Assembly: GCA_947175555.1 (NCBI GenBank)
Contig: CAMWNK010000014.1
Coordinates: 1-37,320, forward strand
DNA length: 37,320 nucleotides
Reading direction: 5' to 3'
From: an uncultured Clostridia bacterium
GTDB taxonomy: Bacteria > Bacillota > Clostridia > Christensenellales > UBA3700
Made by a program: the position numbers and the translations under genes. The notes beneath the pieces were generated by a model that had not been told where the DNA came from, did no database searches, and saw only the letters and a program-made list of their open reading frames with translations. Below, piece by piece: positions 1-7,660 of the stretch; the stretch's first letter is position 1, and the number at the start of each line of letters is the position of its first letter.

Positions 1-63
1 GGCTACCATCGTGCACAGCACGATGACCTTCTTAGCGTTAGCCGAAATCTTTTTAACTTTCAT
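1..63 (-). CDS. spoIIIAH: SpoIIIAH, N-terminal 21 codons only (cut by window edge)
   Basis: Only the first 21 codons are inside the window. They encode a Lys-rich start (MKVKKISANAKK) running into a hydrophobic stretch (VIVLCTMVA), as expected of the membrane anchor at the N-terminus of SpoIIIAH. A strong ribosome site GGAGG lies just before the ATG at 63. The gene follows spoIIIAG by 21 nt, the normal position of spoIIIAH as last gene of the operon. In the known system SpoIIIAH of the mother cell binds SpoIIQ of the forespore across the intermembrane space. The assignment rests mainly on position plus the short N-terminal pattern, because the diagnostic C-terminal ring-building domain is outside the window. 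Confidence 0.75.
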   Translation of the reverse strand, partial: MKVKKISANAKKVIVLCTMVA

Positions 64-84
64 ATAATACCTCCATAAGGTTAT

Positions 85-489
85 TTATTGCATTTTATAT
101 ATCTTTACGCAACCGCTGTCTACTTTAAGTAATGCGCTCACCGCATCGATTATTCGCAATTTCGTCTGCGTATTGTCCGCTCCTTCCGCGACGATGACTA
201 CTCCTTCCACGACGTCGTTATCGCCGTAAGTGAGCATGACTTTGCAACTGCCTACTCCGCTCATGCTCGAGAGTATCTCCGTCAGTCTGTCTGCCTTATC
301 GTCCCCGCTACTCACATTGACCTCGTCGTAGGGCTTGAATACCGTATCGGAGCTCTTTATTCCTTTGCTCACGCCGAGGTATATCAAGACGGCTATTATA
401 CATACGGCTATGACGATTATCACTTCTATATGCTTGATAGTCTTTACCTTAGCCACCCAAGACTTGAATTTACTTATCCCAGCCGACAT
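85..489 (-). CDS. spoIIIAG: SpoIIIAG, stage III sporulation channel ring protein (short form)
   Basis: The protein has 134 residues: a short cytoplasmic N-terminus, one membrane segment at about residues 21-42, then a ring-building motif domain (RLTEILSSMSGVGSCKVMLT, followed by GVVIVAEGADN and KLRIIDAVSALLKV). This is the SpoIIIAG signature. In Bacillus the protein is about 229 residues and builds a large ring in the mother-cell membrane around the engulfed forespore. Here the insertion that normally splits the ring motif is almost absent: VMLTYG joins GVVIVAEGA through only about six residues. The start ATG at 489 overlaps the end of spoIIIAF by 20 nt, with a weak AGG ribosome site. Family assignment is firm; the functional effect of the shortening is unknown. 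Confidence 0.92.
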   Translation of the reverse strand: MSAGISKFKSWVAKVKTIKHIEVIIVIAVCIIAVLIYLGVSKGIKSSDTVFKPYDEVNVSSGDDKADRLTEILSSMSGVGSCKVMLTYGDNDVVEGVVIVAEGADNTQTKLRIIDAVSALLKVDSGCVKIYKMQ

Positions 490-925
490 ATACCTGCACG
501 TCTCCCAATCTCTGTTTAATAAGCGATATTATCTCATCCGCATCTTCGTAGGACTGCTCGCCTGCCGTAACGTCGACGCGGTCAATAATATATATATTGC
601 CTTGTCCGACAGTTATGACTACTTGTACGATTTCATATCCGTTATTGACAAGAAAATCTTTGATTTGCTTCTGCTGCTCGTCCGCTCGCGACTCGTTAAT
701 TGTCGCGATATACCGCTCGTCTACTACGGGATAACTGCCCGAAAATATATTGTCAATGCTCCAATCTTTATTAATAAACGCGGGTATAGGCGCAACTATC
801 GTCGCTACTACGAAAATCGAAAGCACGCCTTTTATATACTTAGCCGTCTCGCCCTCGGGCAGCAATATATCTACCAGCACCGTAATAGAAATCACGCCTA
901 TTATCGCCATCACCCAAGCGCTCAT
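470..925 (-). CDS. spoIIIAF: SpoIIIAF, stage III sporulation membrane protein
   Basis: 151 residues. Two N-terminal hydrophobic segments (about 1-25 and 34-52) surround the family pattern VDILLPEGETAKYIKGVLS, followed by a soluble domain of ring-building type near the C-terminus. I chose the ATG at 925 rather than an upstream GTG because it forms an ATGA overlap with the spoIIIAE stop and sits 4 nt after GGGGG. Role by homology: component of the SpoIIIA-SpoIIQ channel needed for late forespore gene expression. Translational coupling to spoIIIAE and overlap with spoIIIAG show operon membership. Confidence 0.92.
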   Translation of the reverse strand: MSAWVMAIIGVISITVLVDILLPEGETAKYIKGVLSIFVVATIVAPIPAFINKDWSIDNIFSGSYPVVDERYIATINESRADEQQKQIKDFLVNNGYEIVQVVITVGQGNIYIIDRVDVTAGEQSYEDADEIISLIKQRLGDVQVYVGWDK

Positions 926-2121
926 AATACCCCCATATTGCACGTATAGATAATCAGCATTATCATTATCAGGAACATAAACGCCATGCCCGCAACCGCG
1001 GCGATAAGCAGTCCCGTATTCTTGGACACGCCGTACAACAGATCGCTTATGCGTCTATCCTTGCATATAGGCTCCGACAGTCCCGCAACCAGCTTGAGCC
1101 CGAGGGTAAATATGAGGATATTAATTATCGGAGCCAATATAAGCGCGATTATCAGCAACACGGCGACTATGCCGAGCGAATTTTTAATAAGCACGATGCT
1201 CGTCATCACGAGGTCAAACCCTTCGGACAGATATCCGCCCAATATAGGCACATAGCTTTGCAACGCAAATTTTGCCGTCTTTACGGATATGCTGTCCGCA
1301 AGTCCGCCCGTCAGCCCCTGAAAAGTCAAAAATGCCGCAAATAGCGAAAACATCGTCCCAAGCACGTATGTCCCCGCCGACTTAAAGAACTTAGTCATCT
1401 TGCGCAATCTTATGTTGGACGACAGATTGCCCACTATCGTAAATATTACTGCGGCGACAAAGCATGGCATAATCACCGTGAATATCAATGACGACACCGT
1501 AGTGCCGAGCACCGCCATGAGCGGCTGATATACGCCTACGGTAGCCACTCCGCCCAGCGCAGTAATCATCGTAAGCAATACGGGAAAGACTATCTCCATC
1601 AGCTTGTGCATCGACTTTACGGTAGCAACCGCGGAAGTTGTCATATCGGTAAGCTGAACGGCAAGGATTATTATTACCGCGCCATAGCAGACGAAGTGCA
1701 CTATCTCCTGCGTATTGGAGCGCAAAAAGCCCGAAGAAAGCCCCTGCATCAGGCTTAAAAGCACGCATACTGCAAATATGCTTATAAAAGCGGGTAAAAA
1801 TCCTCTGATAGCTCCCGTTACGCTGCCCATCAACAAAGAAAAAAACTGAGAAAATCCTACAGAATAATCACCGTTGATTATATCGGAAATAAGTTTCTTT
1901 ACCCCGCCCGAAAATATCGAGTCTTGATTGAGCGAAGCCGCCCACTCTTCCAAGGCGTTTAAGTCGAGCCCGTCGAGATTGTTTTTTACGTTATCTTCAA
2001 GCTCTTTTTCTATCTCTTCCTTGTTGCTTTCCGCTAAGGCGTAATCGGCGGGAAAAATCAACGCGCATAAGGATATGCAAATCAGCGCGACGCTCAATAT
2101 TGCGATAGCCTTCTTGCGCAT
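922..2121 (-). CDS. spoIIIAE: SpoIIIAE, polytopic stage III sporulation protein
   Basis: 399 residues, close to the usual length. An N-terminal signal peptide (residues 1-30, ending near ALAES) is followed by an acidic lumenal stretch and then about eight hydrophobic segments (motifs GAIRGFLPAFISIFAV and PILGGYLSEGFDLVMTS are typical). In the known system it is an integral membrane part of the feeding-tube apparatus in the mother-cell membrane around the forespore. The ATG at 2121 starts one base after the spoIIIAD stop, and the stop overlaps the spoIIIAF start. No frame disruption is seen. Confidence 0.95.
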   Translation of the reverse strand: MRKKAIAILSVALICISLCALIFPADYALAESNKEEIEKELEDNVKNNLDGLDLNALEEWAASLNQDSIFSGGVKKLISDIINGDYSVGFSQFFSLLMGSVTGAIRGFLPAFISIFAVCVLLSLMQGLSSGFLRSNTQEIVHFVCYGAVIIILAVQLTDMTTSAVATVKSMHKLMEIVFPVLLTMITALGGVATVGVYQPLMAVLGTTVSSLIFTVIMPCFVAAVIFTIVGNLSSNIRLRKMTKFFKSAGTYVLGTMFSLFAAFLTFQGLTGGLADSISVKTAKFALQSYVPILGGYLSEGFDLVMTSIVLIKNSLGIVAVLLIIALILAPIINILIFTLGLKLVAGLSEPICKDRRISDLLYGVSKNTGLLIAAVAGMAFMFLIMIMLIIYTCNMGVL

Positions 2122-2122
2122 C

Positions 2123-2509
2123 TTATCCCACCAGCCCCGCCACCGTCTTGATAAGCGCGGTAACTATCGGCATAGCCATTAAAAATATAGTAATTTTACC
2201 TGCAAAAGATATTTTTTTGCCGATAGATGCGCATTCCATATCGTTGCACAGATTGACCGAGTATTCGGTAAGATACCCTATCCCGATTATCTTAAGCAAG
2301 GTAGCAAACAGCGCGCTGCTCAGATTGGTCTTATCCACAATCTCTTCAAAGGCGACAATAACTTGTCCGAGAGCGTTGACGGCTATGATGAGTATCACAA
2401 TACCCGTAGCTATCACTGCCAAAATAGCATAAGAAGATTGAGTATTTTTGAGCATAAGCGCGACAATCGCGCCCAGTATGCCTATACCTATTACTTTGAA
2501 TATATCCAT
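2123..2509 (-). CDS. spoIIIAD: SpoIIIAD, stage III sporulation membrane protein
   Basis: 128 residues with four hydrophobic segments. The N-terminus (MDIFKVIGIGILGAIVALML) and the segment FEEIVDKTNLSSALFATLLK match SpoIIIAD; the C-terminus ends in a hydrophobic helix. It lies between spoIIIAC and spoIIIAE with only 7 and 1 intervening bases. It is predicted to act with SpoIIIAC and AE in the mother-cell membrane as the channel base. Length and motifs are normal. Confidence 0.94.
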   Translation of the reverse strand: MDIFKVIGIGILGAIVALMLKNTQSSYAILAVIATGIVILIIAVNALGQVIVAFEEIVDKTNLSSALFATLLKIIGIGYLTEYSVNLCNDMECASIGKKISFAGKITIFLMAMPIVTALIKTVAGLVG

Positions 2510-2516
2510 AACTCAC

Positions 2517-2714
2517 CTAATACAGATTGAGCAGCGACTTGAGACTGTCGAACAATCCGCCCAGCATGTCCAATACCATTACCAATATAATTATCAATCC
2601 CGCAAGCGTAACGAACGTGGCGACTTCGTCTTTATCGCTCTTTTTAAGGATGATATTGATTATCGCAGTCAATATGCCCACTCCCGCGATTCTGAATATT
2701 ATGCCTATCTCCAT
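2517..2714 (-). CDS. spoIIIAC: SpoIIIAC, small stage III sporulation membrane protein
   Basis: 65 residues with two membrane helices. The start MEIGIIFRIAGVGILTAIIN aligns in pattern with known SpoIIIAC proteins, which begin a few residues before an FQIAGVGI-like motif. An upstream in-frame start would add seven residues (MQYSGGN), but the GGAGG ribosome site lies inside that extension, 4 nt before the ATG at 2714, so the downstream start is preferred. It shares fold features with SpoIIIAD and sits in the normal operon position after spoIIIAB (10-nt gap). Confidence 0.93.
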   Translation of the reverse strand: MEIGIIFRIAGVGILTAIINIILKKSDKDEVATFVTLAGLIIILVMVLDMLGGLFDSLKSLLNLY

Positions 2715-2724
2715 ATTACCTCCG

Positions 2725-3225
2725 CTATACTGCAATTATCATTACTGCAATGCCCAACAATATCCCCAGTCTGTAAGCGAGCACGCCAGTGGTGCGATAC
2801 TTCTTGTCGTAGTGCTCCGCTATCGGCAGGAGCGCGGCGCGCATCCTCAGCAGCTGCTCTATCTGCGTATCGCAATCCACCTTGCCCAAGCCGTAAAAAA
2901 ATTGCGACATTAGCTCCTGCCTCTCCTTATCTATGTAGGGAGAAGCCACCATTTTATTGACGCTCTCCACACTAAGACAGCCCTTATCTATGAGCGCGAC
3001 GTATTTATTCAGCATCTTTGCAAATTCGCCCTTCCTATCCTTGCTGAAGTTGCGCGTCAATACGCCTATCGGCGTCTTAAGAAAACCTATATTTTCCTTA
3101 AGATAATCTATATACGACACGCTGTCTCTATAGATATCCCGCCTTTTTGCATAATAGGAGCGTATCCCTATGCCTACGTACGCAAAGCAAAAGAACAATA
3201 CTCCGCCAAGAATCAGCGTCCACAT
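2725..3225 (-). CDS. spoIIIAB: SpoIIIAB, GspF-like stage III sporulation protein
   Basis: 166 residues. An N-terminal membrane helix (residues 3-21) is followed by a helical soluble domain and a final hydrophobic helix (residues 148-165). Family patterns include SYYAKRRDIYRDSVSYIDYL and the run FFYGLGKVDCDTQIEQL, close to the classic LG..D...Q motif of SpoIIIAB. The protein resembles type II secretion platform proteins and is thought to partner the SpoIIIAA ATPase. Its start overlaps the spoIIIAA stop by 13 nt, indicating coupling. Confidence 0.94.
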   Translation of the reverse strand: MWTLILGGVLFFCFAYVGIGIRSYYAKRRDIYRDSVSYIDYLKENIGFLKTPIGVLTRNFSKDRKGEFAKMLNKYVALIDKGCLSVESVNKMVASPYIDKERQELMSQFFYGLGKVDCDTQIEQLLRMRAALLPIAEHYDKKYRTTGVLAYRLGILLGIAVMIIAV

Positions 3226-4073
3226 GTCTTAAGCTCCGTTCTGTCGTATATCGCGCCTATCTCTCCGATATCGCGCAAGACGACGTAATAGTCGATAAGT
3301 TTGCCCAGTCCTCTATATTCCTCGCTCTTGAATATATCCTCTATTCCGCTCGCGTGCACGGTAGCCACCACCTTAACACCGCACCTCACAATATCCAATA
3401 CCGCGTCCACTTCCGCCTTGCCGAAAATTTCATCGGTTGCGATTATATCGGGGCGCATGGAGCGCACAAGATACCTGTATGCGTCTATCTTGGGGATACC
3501 GCTTGCCACGTCGCAGCAATCGCCTATATCCACATGGCAGCTTCCGCCGCTTACGGGCGCAATCTCCCCTCGCTCGTCAAGTACCAATACGTTATGCCCC
3601 GCCATAGAAAGCAATCTTACGCACTCTCTTAGCATAGTAGTCTTGCCCAGCCCCGGCGGAGATACTATCAGCGTATTGCCCGCCTTCTCGATAAGCCGTA
3701 CTATCTTATCGCAGCAACCCTTGACTTCGTGCGGAACTCTAATGCACAACGAAGTAATATTTTTTACGGTAAAGAGCGCGCCGTTCTTTATTACCCCCTC
3801 GCCGCAGACGCCTATCCTATACCCTTCGCCGCAAGTGAGATACCCCTTGGACAGGCTGTCATTGACGGCGTACATGGAGTGTTGCGACGCTATACCGAGC
3901 GTATATGCGATATCGTCCATGCTCACGATTACGTCTTGCAATCTGTGATACACGCCCTTTTGAGCATAGCTGAGCGGCTTGTCCGCCCTTAGCCTGATTT
4001 CGGTAAGGCAAGGCATATCGCCTTCTGCAAACAACTCATTATATATCCTCACCGACAATAATCTGCTCAACAT
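3213..4073 (-). CDS. spoIIIAA: SpoIIIAA, secretion-type ATPase of the sporulation channel
   Basis: 286 residues. A P-loop PPGLGKTT lies at residues 139-146 and a Walker B region MRPDIIATDEI near 207-216; LVLDERGEIAP at 163-172 is characteristic of SpoIIIAA. The ATPase is related to VirB11/GspE secretion motors and powers or gates the SpoIIIA-SpoIIQ conduit. It is the first gene of the operon. A GAGG ribosome site lies 7 nt upstream of the ATG at 4073, and a sigma-A-like promoter overlapping a Spo0A-box sequence is listed separately. Confidence 0.95.
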   Translation of the reverse strand: MLSRLLSVRIYNELFAEGDMPCLTEIRLRADKPLSYAQKGVYHRLQDVIVSMDDIAYTLGIASQHSMYAVNDSLSKGYLTCGEGYRIGVCGEGVIKNGALFTVKNITSLCIRVPHEVKGCCDKIVRLIEKAGNTLIVSPPGLGKTTMLRECVRLLSMAGHNVLVLDERGEIAPVSGGSCHVDIGDCCDVASGIPKIDAYRYLVRSMRPDIIATDEIFGKAEVDAVLDIVRCGVKVVATVHASGIEDIFKSEEYRGLGKLIDYYVVLRDIGEIGAIYDRTELKTCGR

Positions 4074-4098
4074 AATTACCTCACATTATTTTACTGTC

Positions 4099-4127
4099 AT
4101 AATATGCGGCATATGAGCCTTCGACAA
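4099..4127 (-). promoter_or_regulatory. Candidate promoter of the spoIIIA operon
   Basis: On the minus strand, TTGTCG (4122-4127) and TATTAT (4099-4104) are separated by 17 bp. The predicted start near 4092 leaves an 18-nt leader containing the GAGG ribosome site of spoIIIAA. The -35 box overlaps a Spo0A-box heptamer, the architecture of Spo0A-activated sigma-A promoters. In Bacillus this operon is SigE-dependent; I see no good SigE box here, so this is a hypothesis. Confidence 0.45.
4120..4126 (-). promoter_or_regulatory. Spo0A-box sequence overlapping the spoIIIAA -35
   Basis: Minus strand reads TTTTGTCGAAGG, containing an exact TGTCGAA core. It overlaps the candidate -35 of the spoIIIA promoter. 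Confidence 0.5.
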
Positions 4128-4248
4128 AATTTTCAACTTATGGATTTACCCGATAATCACGCCTTGTCTTTAAGCTATCAATCAATGTTTTTTTGAAAAA
4201 TTCGGCGCAATATAATTAAATATTTTTGTGCTTGGAAAACGGTGAAAT

Positions 4249-4255
4249 TGTCGAA
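4249..4255 (+). promoter_or_regulatory. Second Spo0A-box sequence in the spoIIIAA-DUF1292 gap
   Basis: Plus strand reads ATTGTCGAACC, again an exact TGTCGAA core, 129 bp upstream of the first and in opposite orientation. The remainder of the 284-bp gap (4074-4357) is AT-rich, with the DUF1292 terminator at its right edge. Confidence 0.4.
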
Positions 4256-4307
4256 CCAAGCGCAACGCTTTGAAAGAAAAAAGTTATAAAATCTTACGGT
4301 AATTTAC

Positions 4308-4335
4308 AAAAAAAGACGGCTGCTTAAGCCGTCTT
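4308..4335 (-). terminator. Rho-independent terminator after the DUF1292 gene
   Basis: On the minus strand an 8-bp stem AAGACGGC/GCCGTCTT with loop TTAAGCA is followed by a run of seven T. It ends the DUF1292 transcript and separates it from spoIIIA. Confidence 0.88.
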
Positions 4336-4357
4336 GCTATGAATAATATTATACCGA

Positions 4358-4708
4358 TTATTCGTGATGGTGATGGTCGCAACCGCATCCGCAATCGTCG
4401 CATCCGTCGTCGCAGCCGCACTCGGATTCCTTAAGGAACTCCTCGTATACGGCGTTGAGCGTCTCCTCGTCCTCGATGGGTATAAACAGGTCGTCTCCGT
4501 TGTCGTCCGCGCCGAGCTTGAATATATACATCTCGTCGTCGTCCATATCCTCTTCCAATACTACGGGTTGCAGGAATATATACCACTCGTCTTTATAATC
4601 AAGAGTCGCTATATGATAAAATTCCACTTCCTCGCCGTTTTCGTTCTTGAGCACGATTATGCTGTCGTCTTCTTCGTCAAACTCTTCGTTGAGCTTTTCG
4701 TCTGCCAT
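4358..4708 (-). CDS. DUF1292 family protein with Cys/His-rich tail
   Basis: 116 residues, very acidic. The core (about residues 14-92: SIIVLKNENGEEVEFYHIAT, then WYIFLQP and YIFKLGADDNGDD) matches the DUF1292/YrzB family of small cytoplasmic proteins of unknown function, commonly near ruvX in Firmicutes, as here. Unusually, residues 95-116 form a tail with six Cys and four consecutive His (ECGCDDGCDDCGCGCDHHHHE), which looks metal-binding. The start at 4708 has GGAGG 6 nt upstream. The gene has its own predicted promoter and terminator. The family call is solid; no biochemical function is claimed. Confidence 0.88.
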   Translation of the reverse strand: MADEKLNEEFDEEDDSIIVLKNENGEEVEFYHIATLDYKDEWYIFLQPVVLEEDMDDDEMYIFKLGADDNGDDLFIPIEDEETLNAVYEEFLKESECGCDDGCDDCGCGCDHHHHE

Positions 4709-4738
4709 AGTCTGCCTCCTTGCAGTTATTATGTACCA

Positions 4739-4767
4739 ATCTTACTATAACCGCCCGATTTAGTCAA
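4739..4767 (-). promoter_or_regulatory. Candidate promoter of the DUF1292 gene
   Basis: TTGACT (4762-4767) and TAAGAT (4739-4744) on the minus strand, 17-bp spacing. The -35 lies in the loop of an inverted repeat (AACCGC at 4749-4754 with GCGGTT at 4768-4773) directly after the ruvX stop codon. Confidence 0.5.
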
Positions 4768-4774
4768 GCGGTTG

Positions 4775-5194
4775 CTATCTCAACTTGCGCGGGGAATCGA
4801 GATAAGTTTGTAAAATAATGACGGCGGCGACTCTGTCTATCACCTTTTTTCGCTTTTCTCTGCGCATACCCGACTCTATCAGCACCCTCTCGGAAGACAC
4901 CGTTGTCAATCTCTCGTCCTGATATACTACCTCGACATTGGCGTAATCTTTGAGTTTCCTTCCCCATTCTTCGGCCATCAGCGCGCGCTCGCCCTTACTG
5001 CCGTCCATATTGAGCGGAAGTCCTATCACGACTGCGCCTATGTCGTAATCCTTTATCAATCGGGCAAAGTGCTCTAAGTCCTTATCCTCGCTCACTCGGT
5101 AATACGTCTCGAGCGCGCCCGCGAGCGTACCTGTCATATCCGACGTCGCAACGCCTATCCTTACGTCGCCCATATCCAAAGCCATGTATCTCAT
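4775..5194 (-). CDS. ruvX: RuvX/YqgF, Holliday junction resolvase-like nuclease
   Basis: 139 residues, the usual size. The N-terminus MRYMALDMGDVRIGVATSD matches the RNase H-like first strand of YqgF (family pattern LDxGxxRIGVA). Further family motifs are VVIGLPLNMDGSKG (acidic and Gly-rich turn) and VVYQDERLTTVSSERVL with the conserved DERL. Likely role: resolution of branched DNA or pre-16S rRNA 5'-end processing, both proposed for the family. An upstream TTG at 5203 overlaps the permease stop, but the ATG at 5194 with GAGGG 9 nt before it fits the family start better. Confidence 0.9.
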   Translation of the reverse strand: MRYMALDMGDVRIGVATSDMTGTLAGALETYYRVSEDKDLEHFARLIKDYDIGAVVIGLPLNMDGSKGERALMAEEWGRKLKDYANVEVVYQDERLTTVSSERVLIESGMRREKRKKVIDRVAAVIILQTYLDSPRKLR

Positions 5195-5199
5195 CGCAA

Positions 5200-6873
5200 T
5201 CAACCCTCAATCTTTTCGAAGTCTGCACACATCTTCTTTATTCTGTTAACCCTGCACGATATCAGGATAATTACGGAAAGAGCTATCGTTATACCCCACC
5301 TTAGCCAAAACGCGCCCGTATCGCTCAATCCCTTTATAACCAACTGCGTCAATATCTTAATCAGCATATTGATTGCTCCCACGCTAAGTCCTAACAGCAT
5401 AGGTACGAGGCTTTTCGACGACTTTTTGACAAGCTCTTTATAATTGGTGAATCTGAAATTGGGATTCTTAATATCCCTCGACAGACTCAGGCAGTTGACG
5501 CCCAAAGACAGCATTATTCCGCACGCCCAAGCAAGCAACGCTTCTATCCAATCTAAAGACTTGCACGCCGCCGCGCAAATTACGGAAATCGATACGACTA
5601 AAACTGACAATATATCCGCAAGCCACAGCTTGGACAGTATCACGTCCTTGGATGATACGGGCAGCGTCTTTATCAGCGAAAATTTATCTCCCTCTCGAGA
5701 TATCGCTATCGTAGACATGACGTTGACTCCGCTGACCATAGCGATTACGAAGAAAGAAATATCTCCCGTCAGCCCCTGCTGGACTAAGTTGCCCCTGCCG
5801 AAGGCAAGCGAATATACCACTATTATTACAGGCAGGATAACCAGCGGCGCAAAGGTCTGCAACGCAAGCTGAGACTCTCTGATTACGCACAAAAATTCTT
5901 TACGGATAAGCGCAAGTCTTACGGACATGCTCTTTCCTGTTGACGCAGACGCAGCGCGCGAAGCTATCTTATCCGACGACTTGGATAATGCGCCGCTCTC
6001 GCGTATGGAATAGAAAAACATACTCAGCAGTAAGATAAGCGCAATCAGTCCCACGATAATCGCAGAATAAATTATAAAGTTCACTCCCGACGACTCGCCC
6101 ACCATAGCCTTAGTGATGAATATAGAAGGATAGACGCTACCGCCCACCTTGCTTATCGTCTGCATGAGCGCGTGAACGGCGTCGTTAGCTGTCATATCCG
6201 CGGATAAGTCTATCTTGCCTACGTAATTCTGAAAGGATATCACTCCGTAATACAGTACAGCCATTATCACTCCGTATAGGAGCAAAATCAATACGGACTT
6301 GAGCGTAGAATTAGCCTTGAATAAGGACACAAACTTCATCACGGGAAAAGATATCAGCGTAATGAGAGAAAGAGGGATGATAGGCACTGTAATTGCCGCA
6401 AAAATCAATATAAACCAAAACTCCACCCCGATGCCGTATCCGCCCGAGCTTGCTCCGCAAGCGGCGACTATGCCTGCAATCAGCGTAATAGGGAAAGATA
6501 CCGCCAGCATCTGCAAATACATCGTGAGCATCCTTGAAGAAAACACCGCCGTCTTACCTATGGGCAAGGAAGATAAAAGCTCGGTATCTTTAGAAAAGAA
6601 AACTACGCTGACATAGCTAGGCAAAAACAGCATAAACATCATCAGCTGCATTGCAAAAAATACTATATTGAGTATCTCCGCCAGTCCTCCGAAGAAGGCT
6701 CCCAGCCTCGCTCCAAAGTACAGTATCGAAAATACGAAAAACAGCGGCACGGCAAAACATGCGCATATCAAGACTATGAGCGCAACTTTTTTAGCAATTT
6801 CTTTTTTGCTTGCGCCCTTAAATCCGAAAGCAAAGCCTAAATCCAGTCTGAATAAATGCAAGAAATTGAACAA
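5200..6873 (-). CDS. ABC transporter permease (ABC-2 type, 557 aa)
   Basis: The protein has about 12-14 hydrophobic segments spread over its full length, with an ABC-2-type pattern such as VMSTIAISREGDKFSLIKTLP near the middle, typical of permeases related to lipid, antibiotic or lantibiotic exporters. The start is a TTG at 6873: GGAGG lies 7 nt upstream, inside the last codons of the ATPase gene. It is translated directly after its ATPase (2-nt gap) and 5 nt before ruvX. The substrate cannot be inferred. Confidence 0.85.
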   Translation of the reverse strand: MFNFLHLFRLDLGFAFGFKGASKKEIAKKVALIVLICACFAVPLFFVFSILYFGARLGAFFGGLAEILNIVFFAMQLMMFMLFLPSYVSVVFFSKDTELLSSLPIGKTAVFSSRMLTMYLQMLAVSFPITLIAGIVAACGASSGGYGIGVEFWFILIFAAITVPIIPLSLITLISFPVMKFVSLFKANSTLKSVLILLLYGVIMAVLYYGVISFQNYVGKIDLSADMTANDAVHALMQTISKVGGSVYPSIFITKAMVGESSGVNFIIYSAIIVGLIALILLLSMFFYSIRESGALSKSSDKIASRAASASTGKSMSVRLALIRKEFLCVIRESQLALQTFAPLVILPVIIVVYSLAFGRGNLVQQGLTGDISFFVIAMVSGVNVMSTIAISREGDKFSLIKTLPVSSKDVILSKLWLADILSVLVVSISVICAAACKSLDWIEALLAWACGIMLSLGVNCLSLSRDIKNPNFRFTNYKELVKKSSKSLVPMLLGLSVGAINMLIKILTQLVIKGLSDTGAFWLRWGITIALSVIILISCRVNRIKKMCADFEKIEG

Positions 6874-6875
6874 CT

Positions 6876-7631
6876 TTATTCCTCCGTATAGCTATGCTCG
6901 CTCTCATAATTATTATCGGTAACGGATAAGAAAAATTCTTCAAGAGATAAATCGCTCTTCTTATCCCTCAGCGCGTCCATGCTCATGACCTCTATCAATT
7001 CTCCGCCCTTTATGATAGCCAATCTGTCGCACAGCTTTTCCACCACTTCGAGCACGTGAGAGGAAAAGAATACGCTGTTGCCCTCGTCGCAGTGCTTTCT
7101 CATAAGCTCTTTAAGCACGTGGGCGGACTTAGGATCGAGCCCCGTCATCGGTTCGTCCAATATCCACAGCTTGGGCTTGTGGACCAAGGCGGCTATGACG
7201 CTCACCTTCTGCTTCATGCCGTGAGAAAAGGAATTGATAGGCTTATTCATTGCCTGCGTAAGGCTCATCATTTCGGCAAGCTCGTCAATGCGCTCCTTTC
7301 TCTCTTCAACGGGCACTCTGTAAATATTGCAAATAAAATTGATGTAATCTATAGCCGTGAGGTTTTCGTAAGTTGCATGGTTGTCGGGGACAAAGCCTAT
7401 GTTCATCTTGGCTTGGATAGGATCGGACTTGAGATTATATCCGCATATCTCTATACTGCCCGTATCATAGGGCAAAATACCCGTAATGCACTTGATAGTA
7501 GTAGACTTGCCCGCTCCGTTGGGACCGAGAAAAGCCATAATTTCGCCCGGGCGCACCTCTAAGTCGAGCCCCGATACCGCAGGCGCGTTCTGCCCCTTAT
7601 ATTGTTTAGTCAAGCCGCTTATCTTCAACAT
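6876..7631 (-). CDS. ABC transporter ATP-binding protein
   Basis: 251 residues. Walker A GPNGAGKS at 36-43, a Q-loop region near 80-85, an atypical signature FSHGMKQ at 135-141 in place of LSGGQ, Walker B LWILDEP at 155-161, and a switch His in FFSSHVLEV. The DUF-like C-terminus is short. It pairs with the following permease as an exporter. An in-frame ATG 15 nt upstream contains the GGAGG ribosome site, so I set the start at 7631 (8-nt spacing). Confidence 0.93.
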   Translation of the reverse strand: MLKISGLTKQYKGQNAPAVSGLDLEVRPGEIMAFLGPNGAGKSTTIKCITGILPYDTGSIEICGYNLKSDPIQAKMNIGFVPDNHATYENLTAIDYINFICNIYRVPVEERKERIDELAEMMSLTQAMNKPINSFSHGMKQKVSVIAALVHKPKLWILDEPMTGLDPKSAHVLKELMRKHCDEGNSVFFSSHVLEVVEKLCDRLAIIKGGELIEVMSMDALRDKKSDLSLEEFFLSVTDNNYESEHSYTEE

Positions 7632-7660
7632 GTCGACATCCTCCATGAATTTATAAGTTA

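Noticed and set aside
335..949. Plus-strand open frame of 204 codons over spoIIIAG/spoIIIAF
   Set aside because: It is antisense to two overlapping spoIIIA genes with clear family motifs and has no recognisable domain or ribosome site.
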